From Exiguobacterium sp. KRL4 (GTDB lineage Bacteria; Bacillota; Bacilli; Exiguobacteriales; Exiguobacteriaceae): a DNA stretch of 64,000 nucleotides. The notes under the pieces were generated by a model. It searched no databases. It saw nothing but the letters and a program-made list of their open reading frames with translations, and was not told where the DNA came from. The stretch spans positions 1 to 64,000 of the forward strand of contig NZ_MOLV01000003.1 of the NCBI RefSeq assembly GCF_001870785.1, written 5' to 3'. Shown here piece by piece: positions 1 through 6,748 of this stretch (within the stretch, counting starts at the first letter, position 1; each line of letters begins with the position of its first letter). The translations under genes were made by a program, and so were the position numbers.

Positions 1-276
1 TAAGCGTTCAAACGCATCAGCAAGATGTTTGACGCTGATCTGAACAGATGTACTATCCACTTCCTTCAACCAGTCGAACTCCTGCTTCAACAAAGGAATT
101 TCTTTAGAACAAGAACCGTAGGACAGTCCTTTTCCAGTGGTCTTGTACATTTCATCCCACTTCGCCAAGAAGTGGTTGAAGACGAAACGCGAACATCGAA
201 TCGTCTTCGCGATCAGGATTTCCTGCTCTTTTGTGGGGTAGATTCTGAATTTGTAGGCCTTGTGCTTCAACACCAT
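1..276 (-). CDS. tnpB: TnpB, RNA-guided nuclease/transposon protein of an IS200/IS605-type element, N-terminal part
   Basis: The minus strand is open from an ATG at 276-274 to the window edge, 92 codons, with a perfect Shine-Dalgarno (AGGAGGTG) just upstream. The peptide begins MVLKHKAYKFRIYPTKEQ and continues with a CSRFVFNHFLAKW-like stretch. This is the classic N-terminal helix-turn-helix segment of TnpB (OrfB) of IS200/IS605 and IS1341-type elements. TnpB is known as an RNA-guided DNA endonuclease that favours transposon retention; the RuvC-like and zinc-finger parts would lie beyond the window. A hairpin typical of these elements' ends lies 42 bp upstream. Whether the gene is intact, or accompanied by tnpA, cannot be seen here. 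Confidence 0.85.
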   Translation of the reverse strand, partial: MVLKHKAYKFRIYPTKEQEILIAKTIRCSRFVFNHFLAKWDEMYKTTGKGLSYGSCSKEIPLLKQEFDWLKEVDSTSVQISVKHLADAFERL

Positions 277-317
277 TTTTCACCTCCTTCAAAGGGAATA
301 TACCCGAAAGGCAGGCT

Positions 318-368
318 GGCGATTCATCTCCCACTTTCACTTCGTTTAGAAGTGGGAGGTGAATCGCC
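318..368. mobile_element. Terminal hairpin of the IS200/IS605-type element
   Basis: Two 19-nt arms (318-336 and 350-368) pair with 18 matches and one G-U, around a 13-nt loop. The hairpin lies upstream of tnpB and points outward from it. IS200/IS605 elements carry subterminal imperfect palindromes recognised by the TnpA transposase, so the element end should lie a few bases beyond 368. The exact cleavage site is not determinable from one copy. Confidence 0.7.
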
Positions 369-398
369 TAATTTTGATAAATAATAGTCGATCATTCA

Positions 399-423
399 GA
401 CTGTTCTTTCCATAGGAACAGTC
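399..423. repeat. Short inverted repeat in the tnpB-chemoreceptor gap
   Basis: Perfect 8-bp arms (399-406 and 416-423) separated by 9 nt. No T-run follows directly, so it is not a clear terminator. Apart from this hairpin, the IS end and the sigma-D promoter, the 277-573 gap holds nothing I recognise. Confidence 0.35.
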
Positions 424-505
424 AGGATGGTCGTTTTTGTATTCATTAGTGAATACGTGTGAAAAGTATGTTCGATAACGAACTATGAAATCAGGTCAAT
501 TCACT

Positions 506-532
506 TAAAGCGTTCTCAGAAGTTGCCGATAA
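506..532 (+). promoter_or_regulatory. Sigma-D (FliA-type) promoter of the chemoreceptor gene
   Basis: TAAA (506-509), a 15-nt spacer and GCCGATAA (525-532) match the Bacillus sigma-D consensus TAAA-N15-GCCGATAT almost perfectly. Transcription would start near 540. This excludes the upstream in-frame ATG at 523 as the start codon and supports the one at 574. Confidence 0.85.
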
Positions 533-573
533 GAAGAGTGATGAGATTTGAAACAGGAAAGGGAGTTTCGAAG

Positions 574-1857
574 ATGAGTAGATTACGGAAAAATTTAAAA
601 ATGCGGTTATTTGTCTGGGTACTGGCGATTTCAGTCATTACGGGTGGGATTTCAGCACAGCTGACATTATTCCTTGCGCGTGGAGTTGATGTCGCAGAAA
701 ATCAAGCGATTTTATTTGGTGCAGGAATTGGATTAATACTTTCGATTCTCGGCTCGTTGTTGATTCAATTGATTCTTCGTCAGCCAATCAGAGCAATCGA
801 AAAAGCGACGGAAACGGCACGTGAAGTCGCAAACGGTAACTTCAATGTTGATTTCGAAGAAGCCAAACGTGGCGACGAAGTCGATCAATTGATGCATGAA
901 CTCGAAGTCATGGTCTTACATATTCGCAAACAAGCAACACAGATGGGCAATTCAAGTGATAAATTGACAGCGTCAGCGCAAGAAATCGCGGCGGCCGTGC
1001 AAGAAGGCAATGCATCGGGCGAAAGCATTCAGTCAGCGATGGCAGAACTGTCAATGAAGATGAATGAAAACGTCGATCAAGCTTACCTGTCGATGGACGC
1101 ACTTGGTGCCGTCAAACGGACGATGGATGAAGTGGCAAAAGAAATGAATGAAGCATTGAAATCGGCGACCGTCATGCAGACGGAAGCGGAGAACGGGAAG
1201 ACGCTGGCGACAGACTCGGTCGAAGCGATGCACATGATTTCAAGCAAGATGGAACAGTCAGCAACACTGAACGGTCGCTTGACCGACATGACGGGTGAAA
1301 TCTCACGGATTACCGATGTCATCAGTGATATCTCAGCGCAGACGAATTTACTTAGCCTCAATGCCTCGATTGAAGCGGCACGTGCTGGGGATGCCGGGCG
1401 TGGGTTTGCCGTTGTTGCAGCAGAAGTTAAGAAGCTTGCTGAACAGACAGCAACATCAGCAAAAGAAATCACCGATTTGATTTCCGGTGTCAAACGTCTC
1501 GTCAACGATACAGCGAATGCCATGACAGACGTCCAAAAAGAAGTGGCGACCGGTGTCGGACTCGTCGAACAAGCAGGTTCGTCGTTTGAAGAGATTCATC
1601 AGTCGACGGAAAGCGTTTATTCCCGTGTTCAATCGGTCGATCAACTCGTTATCAAGTCGGATAAGGAAATCGATCAAGTTGGTTTAACGACGGCGAATAT
1701 CCTCGCAATGGTCGAAGAAGCATCGAAACACGCTGAGCAAGTCTTGCAAGCCTCAAGCCATCAAGCGGCATCACTTGGTGAAGTCAATGGCGCGATGGAA
1801 GAGTTGGTTGCGGTTGCGGAACAATTGCAGGAAGAGACAGGCGCGACGCGTCTCTAA
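574..1857 (+). CDS. Methyl-accepting chemotaxis protein lacking an extracellular sensor domain
   Basis: A 427-residue transducer. Two membrane helices near the N terminus (about residues 10-32 and 41-62) are joined by only about ten residues, so there is almost no extracellular ligand domain. A HAMP linker follows (about 63-115), then the cytoplasmic signalling domain whose hairpin tip, around [19 protein letters not shown], binds CheA/CheW. The protein therefore probably senses through the membrane, the HAMP domain or partner proteins. The start at 574 is chosen because it has a GGAAAGGGAG ribosome site and lies downstream of the sigma-D transcription start. It stands alone between the IS element and hag and is followed by its own terminator. 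Confidence 0.9.
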   Translation: MSRLRKNLKMRLFVWVLAISVITGGISAQLTLFLARGVDVAENQAILFGAGIGLILSILGSLLIQLILRQPIRAIEKATETAREVANGNFNVDFEEAKRGDEVDQLMHELEVMVLHIRKQATQMGNSSDKLTASAQEIAAAVQEGNASGESIQSAMAELSMKMNENVDQAYLSMDALGAVKRTMDEVAKEMNEALKSATVMQTEAENGKTLATDSVEAMHMISSKMEQSATLNGRLTDMTGEISRITDVISDISAQTNLLSLNASIEAARAGDAGRGFAVVAAEVKKLAEQTATSAKEITDLISGVKRLVNDTANAMTDVQKEVATGVGLVEQAGSSFEEIHQSTESVYSRVQSVDQLVIKSDKEIDQVGLTTANILAMVEEASKHAEQVLQASSHQAASLGEVNGAMEELVAVAEQLQEETGATRL

Positions 1858-1865
1858 CTTAGGAA

Positions 1866-1897
1866 TCGCAGACGGAAACAACGTCTGCGATTTTTCT
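1866..1897 (+). terminator. Rho-independent terminator of the chemoreceptor gene
   Basis: A perfect 9-bp stem (TCGCAGACG at 1866-1874, CGTCTGCGA at 1882-1890) is followed by TTTTTCTTT. Confidence 0.9.
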
Positions 1898-1930
1898 TTG
1901 AAGTTTTTTATTTTTTTTGAGAGAAACTGT

Positions 1931-1956
1931 TAAACATTTCGATACGGCGACGATAT
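1931..1956 (+). promoter_or_regulatory. Sigma-D promoter of hag, with a long 5' leader
   Basis: TAAA (1931-1934), 14 nt, GACGATAT (1949-1956): one base from the sigma-D -10 consensus. The resulting leader of about 115 nt contains a GC-rich, foldable stretch (1990-2030) before the ribosome site. In B. subtilis the hag leader is the target of CsrA; here a GGA lies in the ribosome site, but I cannot show CsrA control. Confidence 0.8.
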
Positions 1957-2080
1957 ATAGAGTGGAAGCAGTCATCGACTACAACCACCGCGCTACTCTT
2001 GGGCCGGCCAGGGGGCGCATCTCGGAGAAGAAGGATCTTCAAAGAGACAAAAAATTTATTCCTATGGAGGGAAACTTAAA

Positions 2081-3328
2081 ATGATTATCAATCACAACAT
2101 TACAGCACTTAACACACACAACAAACTTTCGAGCGCTTCTGCAGCTCAAAGTAAATCAATGGAGAAACTGGCTTCAGGTCTTCGCATCAACAAAGCAGGC
2201 GACGATGCTGCTGGTCTTGCAATCTCTGAAAAAATGCGTGGCCAAGTTCGTGGACTTGATCAAGCTTCACGTAACGCACAAGATGGCATCTCAATGATTC
2301 AAACAGCTGAGGGTGCACTTAACGAAACGCATGATATCCTTCAACGGATGCGTGAACTTTCTGTCCAATCTGCTACAGATACAAATACTGATGCAGATCG
2401 TACAAACATCCAAGATGAAGTTAACCAATTAGGAAAAGAAGTTGATCGTATTCGCGATACAACTCAATTCAATACAAAAAATCTTTTAAACGGTTCAATG
2501 GATAAAGGTCAAGCGGCTGCGGTAGCAAACGTTAATCAGAATACAGAAGTTAAAACTGCTTCAGCAAGTGTTTTAACAGATGCTCTGACAACTTTAACTG
2601 ATAAAAACGGAAACAACTTAGGTATCACAGCAACTGACGTAATCAGTGTGTCATATGTAAAAGATGGTGCAACTGTTACTAATACATTTACTGCTGGTGC
2701 TCTTACAACTGCTGCATTAGGAACAACTGATGGAACAGCTGACGATGCTAGCACAGCTCTTGCTGCTGATGCAAGTGGAAACCTTTCATTGACTGCAAGT
2801 ACAGCAGGTGTTGGTGGAGCAATCAATGGTCTTACAGTAACTGTTAAAGATGCATCTGGAAACGTGAGAAGCGCGGCTACAAATGCACTTTCTAGCTTCA
2901 CTGAAAAAACAGCTGCTGCTAACATCAACACAGATGGACAAGCAACTTTCCATATCGGTTCTAACACTGGACAAAACATTCAATTAGCATTTAAAGATAT
3001 GGGAACTGCAGCTTTAGGTGTTAAAGATTTAAAAGTTGGTAACCAAGGTCAAGCAAACGTTGCTGTTAAAGTACTTGATACTGCTATTCAAAAAGTATCT
3101 GCAGAACGTTCTAAACTCGGAGCAACACAAAACCGCCTCGAGCACACAATCAACAACCTTAAAACATCTTCTGAAAACCTAACAGCGGCTGAATCACGCG
3201 TTCGTGACGTTGATATGGCCAAAGAAATGATGAACCAAACAAAGAACTCGATTCTTGCGCAAGCTGCACAAGCAATGTTGGCTCAATCGAATCAAACACC
3301 TCAAGGCGTTCTTCAACTCCTACGGTAA
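2081..3328 (+). CDS. hag: Flagellin, major filament protein
   Basis: A 415-residue flagellin. The conserved D0/D1 N-terminal region (residues 1 to about 145, opening MIINHNITALNTHNKLSSA) and C-terminal region (about 325-415, ending PQGVLQLLR) flank a variable central domain rich in Ala, Thr and Ser that is exposed on the filament. It is exported by the flagellar type III system and capped by FliD. A strong ribosome site (GGAGGG) and a sigma-D promoter precede it. The stop at 3326 is followed within 20 nt by the folding elements of a group I intron, and beyond the intron lies a second copy of the last 14 codons plus stop. The functional end of the gene may therefore be at 3699 after splicing. 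Flagellin identity is certain; the true mature C terminus is not. Confidence 0.95.
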   Translation: MIINHNITALNTHNKLSSASAAQSKSMEKLASGLRINKAGDDAAGLAISEKMRGQVRGLDQASRNAQDGISMIQTAEGALNETHDILQRMRELSVQSATDTNTDADRTNIQDEVNQLGKEVDRIRDTTQFNTKNLLNGSMDKGQAAAVANVNQNTEVKTASASVLTDALTTLTDKNGNNLGITATDVISVSYVKDGATVTNTFTAGALTTAALGTTDGTADDASTALAADASGNLSLTASTAGVGGAINGLTVTVKDASGNVRSAATNALSSFTEKTAAANINTDGQATFHIGSNTGQNIQLAFKDMGTAALGVKDLKVGNQGQANVAVKVLDTAIQKVSAERSKLGATQNRLEHTINNLKTSSENLTAAESRVRDVDMAKEMMNQTKNSILAQAAQAMLAQSNQTPQGVLQLLR

Positions 3329-3654
3329 ATTGATTCCACCGGGCGTCTGATCGGGTAACTGATCAGAGCATGACTGGGTGAATTGCTGGAACTCCTTTAG
3401 AGCCTTGATGTACGACAACGTGGCTGGAAACGGCGAGCGTGACCGTTCTGAAAAACGTCAAGGATTGGACAATCAGCAGCCAAGCACCTGTAGGGAAACC
3501 TTGGTGAAGGTTCAACGACTAGGATAGACGACCTAATGGAGATTTCCTATGGTTATGAAATCCGTACTCCGTAAACGGCGGGGGAAGCGCCCAGCTCCTA
3601 GTAAAACTAGGATGAAGATATAGTCTTATCATTAGCGAAAGCTAATGCGCGTAG
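3311..3654 (+). ncRNA. Group I self-splicing intron (IA-like core, no endonuclease gene) at the 3' end of hag
   Basis: The conserved R and S elements are plain: GTTCAACGACTAG at 3510-3522 and AAGATATAGTC at 3615-3625. Pairings I could draw: P2 TCTGATC/GATCAGA (3346-3352/3361-3367), P4 TGCTG/CAGCA (3384-3388/3474-3478), P5 CCTTGA/TCAAGG (3403-3408/3458-3463), P6 CCAAG/CTTGG (3480-3484/3500-3504), P7 GACTA/TAGTC (3517-3521/3621-3625), P9 CATTAGC/GCTAATG with a GAAA loop (3630-3647). The terminal guanosine is probably G3654. The 5' site is uncertain. After U3310 the exon can form a P1 with 3341-3348 (AGGCGUUC with GGGCGUCU, with a U-G pair at the junction), and splicing to 3655 stays in frame. 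After U3283 the join would be seamless in protein, but I find no guide pairing. Group I introns have been described in flagellin genes of thermophilic Bacillaceae. Confidence 0.85.
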
Positions 3655-3699
3655 CAAGCGAACCAACAGCCGCAAGGCGTTCTCCAATTACTCCGTTAA
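3655..3699 (+). other. Second copy of the flagellin C-terminal coding sequence (presumed 3' exon)
   Basis: These 45 bases read QANQQPQGVLQLLR followed by TAA, the canonical flagellin C terminus. They parallel codons 402-415 of hag, with several mostly third-position differences. The copy sits directly after the intron's probable last G (3654) and has no start codon or ribosome site. It makes sense only as the downstream exon of hag, or as the relic of one. Unspliced, it is out of frame with hag. Confidence 0.8.
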
Positions 3700-3724
3700 T
3701 CGTAATTGGTTATACAGCTTACTT

Positions 3725-3757
3725 AAAGGTCATGGACTTGTTCCATGGCCTTTTTCT
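3725..3757 (+). terminator. Terminator behind the hag 3' exon
   Basis: Arms 3725-3736 and 3742-3753 pair around a short loop with one G-U, then continue into a T-run (3751-3755). Its position after 3699, not after 3328, suggests the hag transcript runs through the intron. Confidence 0.85.
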
Positions 3758-3777
3758 ATTGATTTTTAAATCAGGTA

Positions 3778-3804
3778 TTACAACTTACTCGAATATGCCG
3801 ATAT
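3778..3804 (+). promoter_or_regulatory. Probable sigma-D promoter of flaG-fliD-fliS-fliT
   Basis: A perfect -10 element GCCGATAT lies at 3797-3804. The -35 region at the expected distance (TTAC, 3778-3781) is weak compared with TAAA. It precedes the flaG ribosome site by about 20 nt. Confidence 0.6.
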
Positions 3805-3836
3805 ACTACATAGAGAAGAAAAAGGAGTGTTTGTCC

Positions 3837-4193
3837 ATGAATTCCATCAACACGGAAATTCGGCTTCACCTGCCTGAAAATGTTTTACCTTACGAAGCGA
3901 CACGGAATGTCTTCGTCGAAGCGAATCAAGAAGATTTGGCACAGGATGGAGTCGTTATTCTACCGACACCACAGCATATCGCAAAGCTTGAAACAGCCAT
4001 TGAAAAGGCAAATGTCCAGCTCGAAGCACAACGAACAGGCTTAAAGTTCATCAAACATGAAAAACTCAATGAATTTTATATTCAAGTCGTCGATACAAAT
4101 AACCATGTCGTTCAAGAAATTCCGAGTAAAAAGGAACTCGATTTTTTTGCCGCTTTCATGGAATTTAATCAACTGATTGATAAACGGATTTAA
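3837..4193 (+). CDS. flaG: FlaG-family flagellar protein (YvyC-like)
   Basis: A 118-residue protein. The C-terminal half (LKFIKHEKLNEFYIQVVDT, then VVQEIPSKKELDFFAAF) is the FlaG domain. FlaG affects filament length in other bacteria and is regularly encoded between hag and fliD. I start it at the ATG at 3837, which has AAAGGAGTG upstream. The longer open frame back to 3645 runs through the hag 3' exon and terminator and is not real. Confidence 0.88.
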   Translation: MNSINTEIRLHLPENVLPYEATRNVFVEANQEDLAQDGVVILPTPQHIAKLETAIEKANVQLEAQRTGLKFIKHEKLNEFYIQVVDTNNHVVQEIPSKKELDFFAAFMEFNQLIDKRI

Positions 4194-4210
4194 GGGAAAG
4201 GACTGATTGG

Positions 4211-5773
4211 ATGGCAGGGATACGTCTTAGTGGTCTCGCAAGTGGGATTGATACAGAAACGATGATTAAACAATTGATGCAGGCAGAACGGGCACCAGTG
4301 GATCGTCTTTCACAAAAGAAACAAACGTTAACATGGCAACGTGATGCCTATCGCGAAATGAACCGAGGTTTACTCGATTTACGAACAGCTGCGAGTGATA
4401 TGCTGTTATCGAAAAATTATACAGCGAAGACTGCGACAAGTTCGGATTCATCGAAAGTATCCGTGACAGCAAGTCCGGCAGCGACAGCAGGCAGTGTGAC
4501 GATTGATAAGATTGGTCAATTAGCGTCAGCAGCATCCGTAACGATGATGACAACGGCAGGAAAATCATCAGATACAACGCTTGCTGACAGTGGGATGTTT
4601 ACTGTGACAGGTGGAAAAATCAATGTTCAAATCAACAGCTTTTCTGCTGACGGAAAAGCAATCAGTGAAACGATTTCGCTTGATGCGACGCAAAAATTGT
4701 CAGATTTAACATCAGCTATCAATGCTAAATCAAGTCTCGGCATGAGTGCTGTCTATAACGACATTACAGGTAAGTTGGTTTTAACGAAGACAAGTACCGG
4801 GAAATTGAATCCAAGTGGGGCAGATATAACGATTCGTGATGCGAATGCCAATTCCGAGATTGTGAACTCCCAGTCACTGACGATGGGGCAGGACGGTAAA
4901 AATGCAAAGTACACGATTGGCGGTCAGGAACTCGAACAACGGACCAACACCTTTACGCAAAACGGTCTGACGATCACATTAAACGGAACAGCAACGACAG
5001 CTACGACCCTCAACACGAAACTCGACACGCAAGCGAACTTTGATTCGATTAAGAAGTTTGTCGATAAGTATAACGAGATGATTGATAAGATGAATAAAAA
5101 AGTTCGGGAAGAAAAGTATCGTGATTTCCAACCGTTGACGGATGCGCAACGAAAGGAATTAAGTGAAGACGAAGTCAAGAAATGGGAAGAGAAAGCTATC
5201 AGTGGTGTCTTGAAAAATGATAGTTTCTTACGCGACGGAATGAACTCGTTCCGGAGTGCGATTTCTGCAAAAATCGACACAGGTTACTCATACACAGCTG
5301 ACTCAAAAGCGATTGAACTGAATTATATGTCGCAAATCGGTATCACCTCAACAAGTGATTTCCGCGATGGAGGAAAGTTAAAGCTGGATGAAACAAAACT
5401 GAAGAAAATGCTTGAGGAACAACCGGAAGGCGTTTATAAACTATTTACGACCGATGCACCGGAACCGGCGAAAGATGCTCAAGGAAATCCAATTCCGGGT
5501 ACAGCTGGACTTGACGGATTTGTTCGCCAAATCCAAGGATTCGCGACGACGATGCGAGATAAAATTTCGAAGGTCGCAGGACTTGATGGTTCTGTCTCGA
5601 CGACATATCGACTCGGAAAATCCCTCGCCGATCTTGATAAGAGTATGATGACGTGGGCAGATAAATTAACTAGCAAAGAGAATGCTTACTATCGTCGCTT
5701 TGCAGCGATGGAACAGGCGATGAGCCAAGCGAACAGCCAGTCGGCGACACTTTCTTCATACTTAGGACAATAA
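4211..5773 (+). CDS. fliD: Flagellar filament cap protein FliD (HAP2)
   Basis: A 520-residue protein. The conserved N-terminal segment (GLASGIDTETMIKQLMQAER, about 7-26) starts the FliD_N domain. The C-terminal domain carries heptad-rich helices and ends with the typical MEQAMSQANSQSATLSSYL. FliD forms the pentameric cap under which exported flagellin folds. It lies 17 bp after flaG and 12 bp before fliS, its usual setting. Confidence 0.95.
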   Translation: MAGIRLSGLASGIDTETMIKQLMQAERAPVDRLSQKKQTLTWQRDAYREMNRGLLDLRTAASDMLLSKNYTAKTATSSDSSKVSVTASPAATAGSVTIDKIGQLASAASVTMMTTAGKSSDTTLADSGMFTVTGGKINVQINSFSADGKAISETISLDATQKLSDLTSAINAKSSLGMSAVYNDITGKLVLTKTSTGKLNPSGADITIRDANANSEIVNSQSLTMGQDGKNAKYTIGGQELEQRTNTFTQNGLTITLNGTATTATTLNTKLDTQANFDSIKKFVDKYNEMIDKMNKKVREEKYRDFQPLTDAQRKELSEDEVKKWEEKAISGVLKNDSFLRDGMNSFRSAISAKIDTGYSYTADSKAIELNYMSQIGITSTSDFRDGGKLKLDETKLKKMLEEQPEGVYKLFTTDAPEPAKDAQGNPIPGTAGLDGFVRQIQGFATTMRDKISKVAGLDGSVSTTYRLGKSLADLDKSMMTWADKLTSKENAYYRRFAAMEQAMSQANSQSATLSSYLGQ

Positions 5774-5785
5774 GGAGGACTTCAG

Positions 5786-6157
5786 ATGGCGAACCCATAC
5801 GCAACGTACCAAACGAACTCGGTTACAACCGCTTTACCACAAGACTTAACGTTGATGTTGTATGAAGGACTAATCAAGTTCTCCATGCTGGCCAAGCGTG
5901 CAATCGAACAAGGATTGATTGAACAAAAAAACACGAACATTCAAAAAGCGCAGGCAATTATCCTCGAACTCCAGCTGACTCTTAACCAGTCGATTTCCTT
6001 GTCAAAAGACTTAAATAACTTGTATGACTATATGCAAAGTCGTCTGATTGATGCTAACGTCAAAAATGATATTGTCGCAATCGACGAAGTGATCGGTTTT
6101 TCGGAAGAGTTTCGTGAGACGTGGAAAGAAGCGATGAAGCTCGCGCGTCAACGATGA
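5786..6157 (+). CDS. fliS: Flagellin export chaperone FliS
   Basis: A 123-residue helical protein beginning MANPYATYQTNSVTTALPQD, the typical FliS opening. FliS binds the flagellin C terminus, stops premature polymerisation and hands it to the export gate. A strong AAGGAGG ribosome site precedes it. Its stop overlaps the start of the next gene in an ATGA, so the two are translationally coupled. Confidence 0.95.
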   Translation: MANPYATYQTNSVTTALPQDLTLMLYEGLIKFSMLAKRAIEQGLIEQKNTNIQKAQAIILELQLTLNQSISLSKDLNNLYDYMQSRLIDANVKNDIVAIDEVIGFSEEFRETWKEAMKLARQR

Positions 6158-6507
6158 GTCCGCTTGACCCGCTCCGTCTGAAGACAAAACATCTGATGGA
6201 GTTGCTTGAGCAAACGCCGGAAGAAGACGTGTATGACGAGTGGTTGCTGAAGATTCAGAACTTGTTGAACGAACGGGAAGCGTTTATCGCGGCTCATTCG
6301 AACTTACTGGCTGGTGCGAATCAGGCCGTCATTCAGGAGCTTGTTGCCGACAGTCAAAAAATCGACTTGAAATTATCGTCAGAAACCGCTAAATTAGGGG
6401 TACAAATCAATCAACTCCGTCAGACGAAAACAAGTCGGAAATCGTATATCGATCCGTACGAAGAAGTCGAAGGCAGTTTTTCACCGTATTTTGATTCTCG
6501 TCAGTAA
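6154..6507 (+). CDS. fliT: FliT-like flagellar chaperone
   Basis: A 117-residue, almost wholly helical protein directly downstream of fliS with a 4-nt ATGA overlap. FliT chaperones the cap protein FliD in other species. The assignment rests on position, size and composition more than on sequence motifs, because FliT is poorly conserved. The start at 6154 is preferred to an in-frame ATG at 6121 inside fliS. Confidence 0.75.
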   Translation: MSPLDPLRLKTKHLMELLEQTPEEDVYDEWLLKIQNLLNEREAFIAAHSNLLAGANQAVIQELVADSQKIDLKLSSETAKLGVQINQLRQTKTSRKSYIDPYEEVEGSFSPYFDSRQ

Positions 6508-6534
6508 CTTTCTATGCCTAGGGAGGGATCTCGC

Positions 6535-6714
6535 GTGACAAAACGTGAAGAAAAAAAACGAAAAGTCGTCAAACCATTTTATCGATCTGACGGCTCGTAC
6601 GATCAGTTCATCGAACCGGATGTCGAGTCGGAATCCTGGGAAGAAGCCGAACGTCCGATTTCCGATTTACCGGATGCGTATGAAGAAGAAAAATATCGAC
6701 GCGAGTCGTTGTAA
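6535..6714 (+). CDS. Small highly charged protein at the end of the fliD operon
   Basis: A GTG start at 6535 follows a good GGGAGGG site at 6521-6527, giving 59 residues: a lysine/arginine-rich N terminus (about 1-14) and an acidic remainder. There is no membrane segment and no motif I recognise. It lies 27 bp after fliT and ends 2 bp before the shared terminator, so it is probably the last gene of the operon. Function unknown. Confidence 0.55.
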   Translation: MTKREEKKRKVVKPFYRSDGSYDQFIEPDVESESWEEAERPISDLPDAYEEEKYRRESL

Positions 6715-6715
6715 T

Positions 6716-6748
6716 GAAAAGGACCTTCCACCGCGGAAGGTCCTTTTC
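6716..6748. terminator. Bidirectional terminator between the fliD operon and the diguanylate cyclase gene
   Basis: A perfect 14-bp stem (6716-6729 and 6735-6748) has A-runs and T-runs on both sides, so it can stop transcription from either direction. The cyclase's last codon overlaps it. Confidence 0.92.

Noticed and set aside
523-573. Upstream ATG of the chemoreceptor frame
   Set aside because: It lies inside the sigma-D promoter and before the expected transcription start; the ATG at 574 has the ribosome site.
2536-2979. Antisense open frames within hag, and similar long antisense frames in fliD, secA, uvrA and others
   Set aside because: They are shadows of biased codon use on the coding strand, without ribosome sites or recognisable protein features.
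3645-3836. Long N-terminal extension of the FlaG frame
   Set aside because: It reads in another frame through the hag 3' exon and the terminator; the ATG at 3837 has AAAGGAG.
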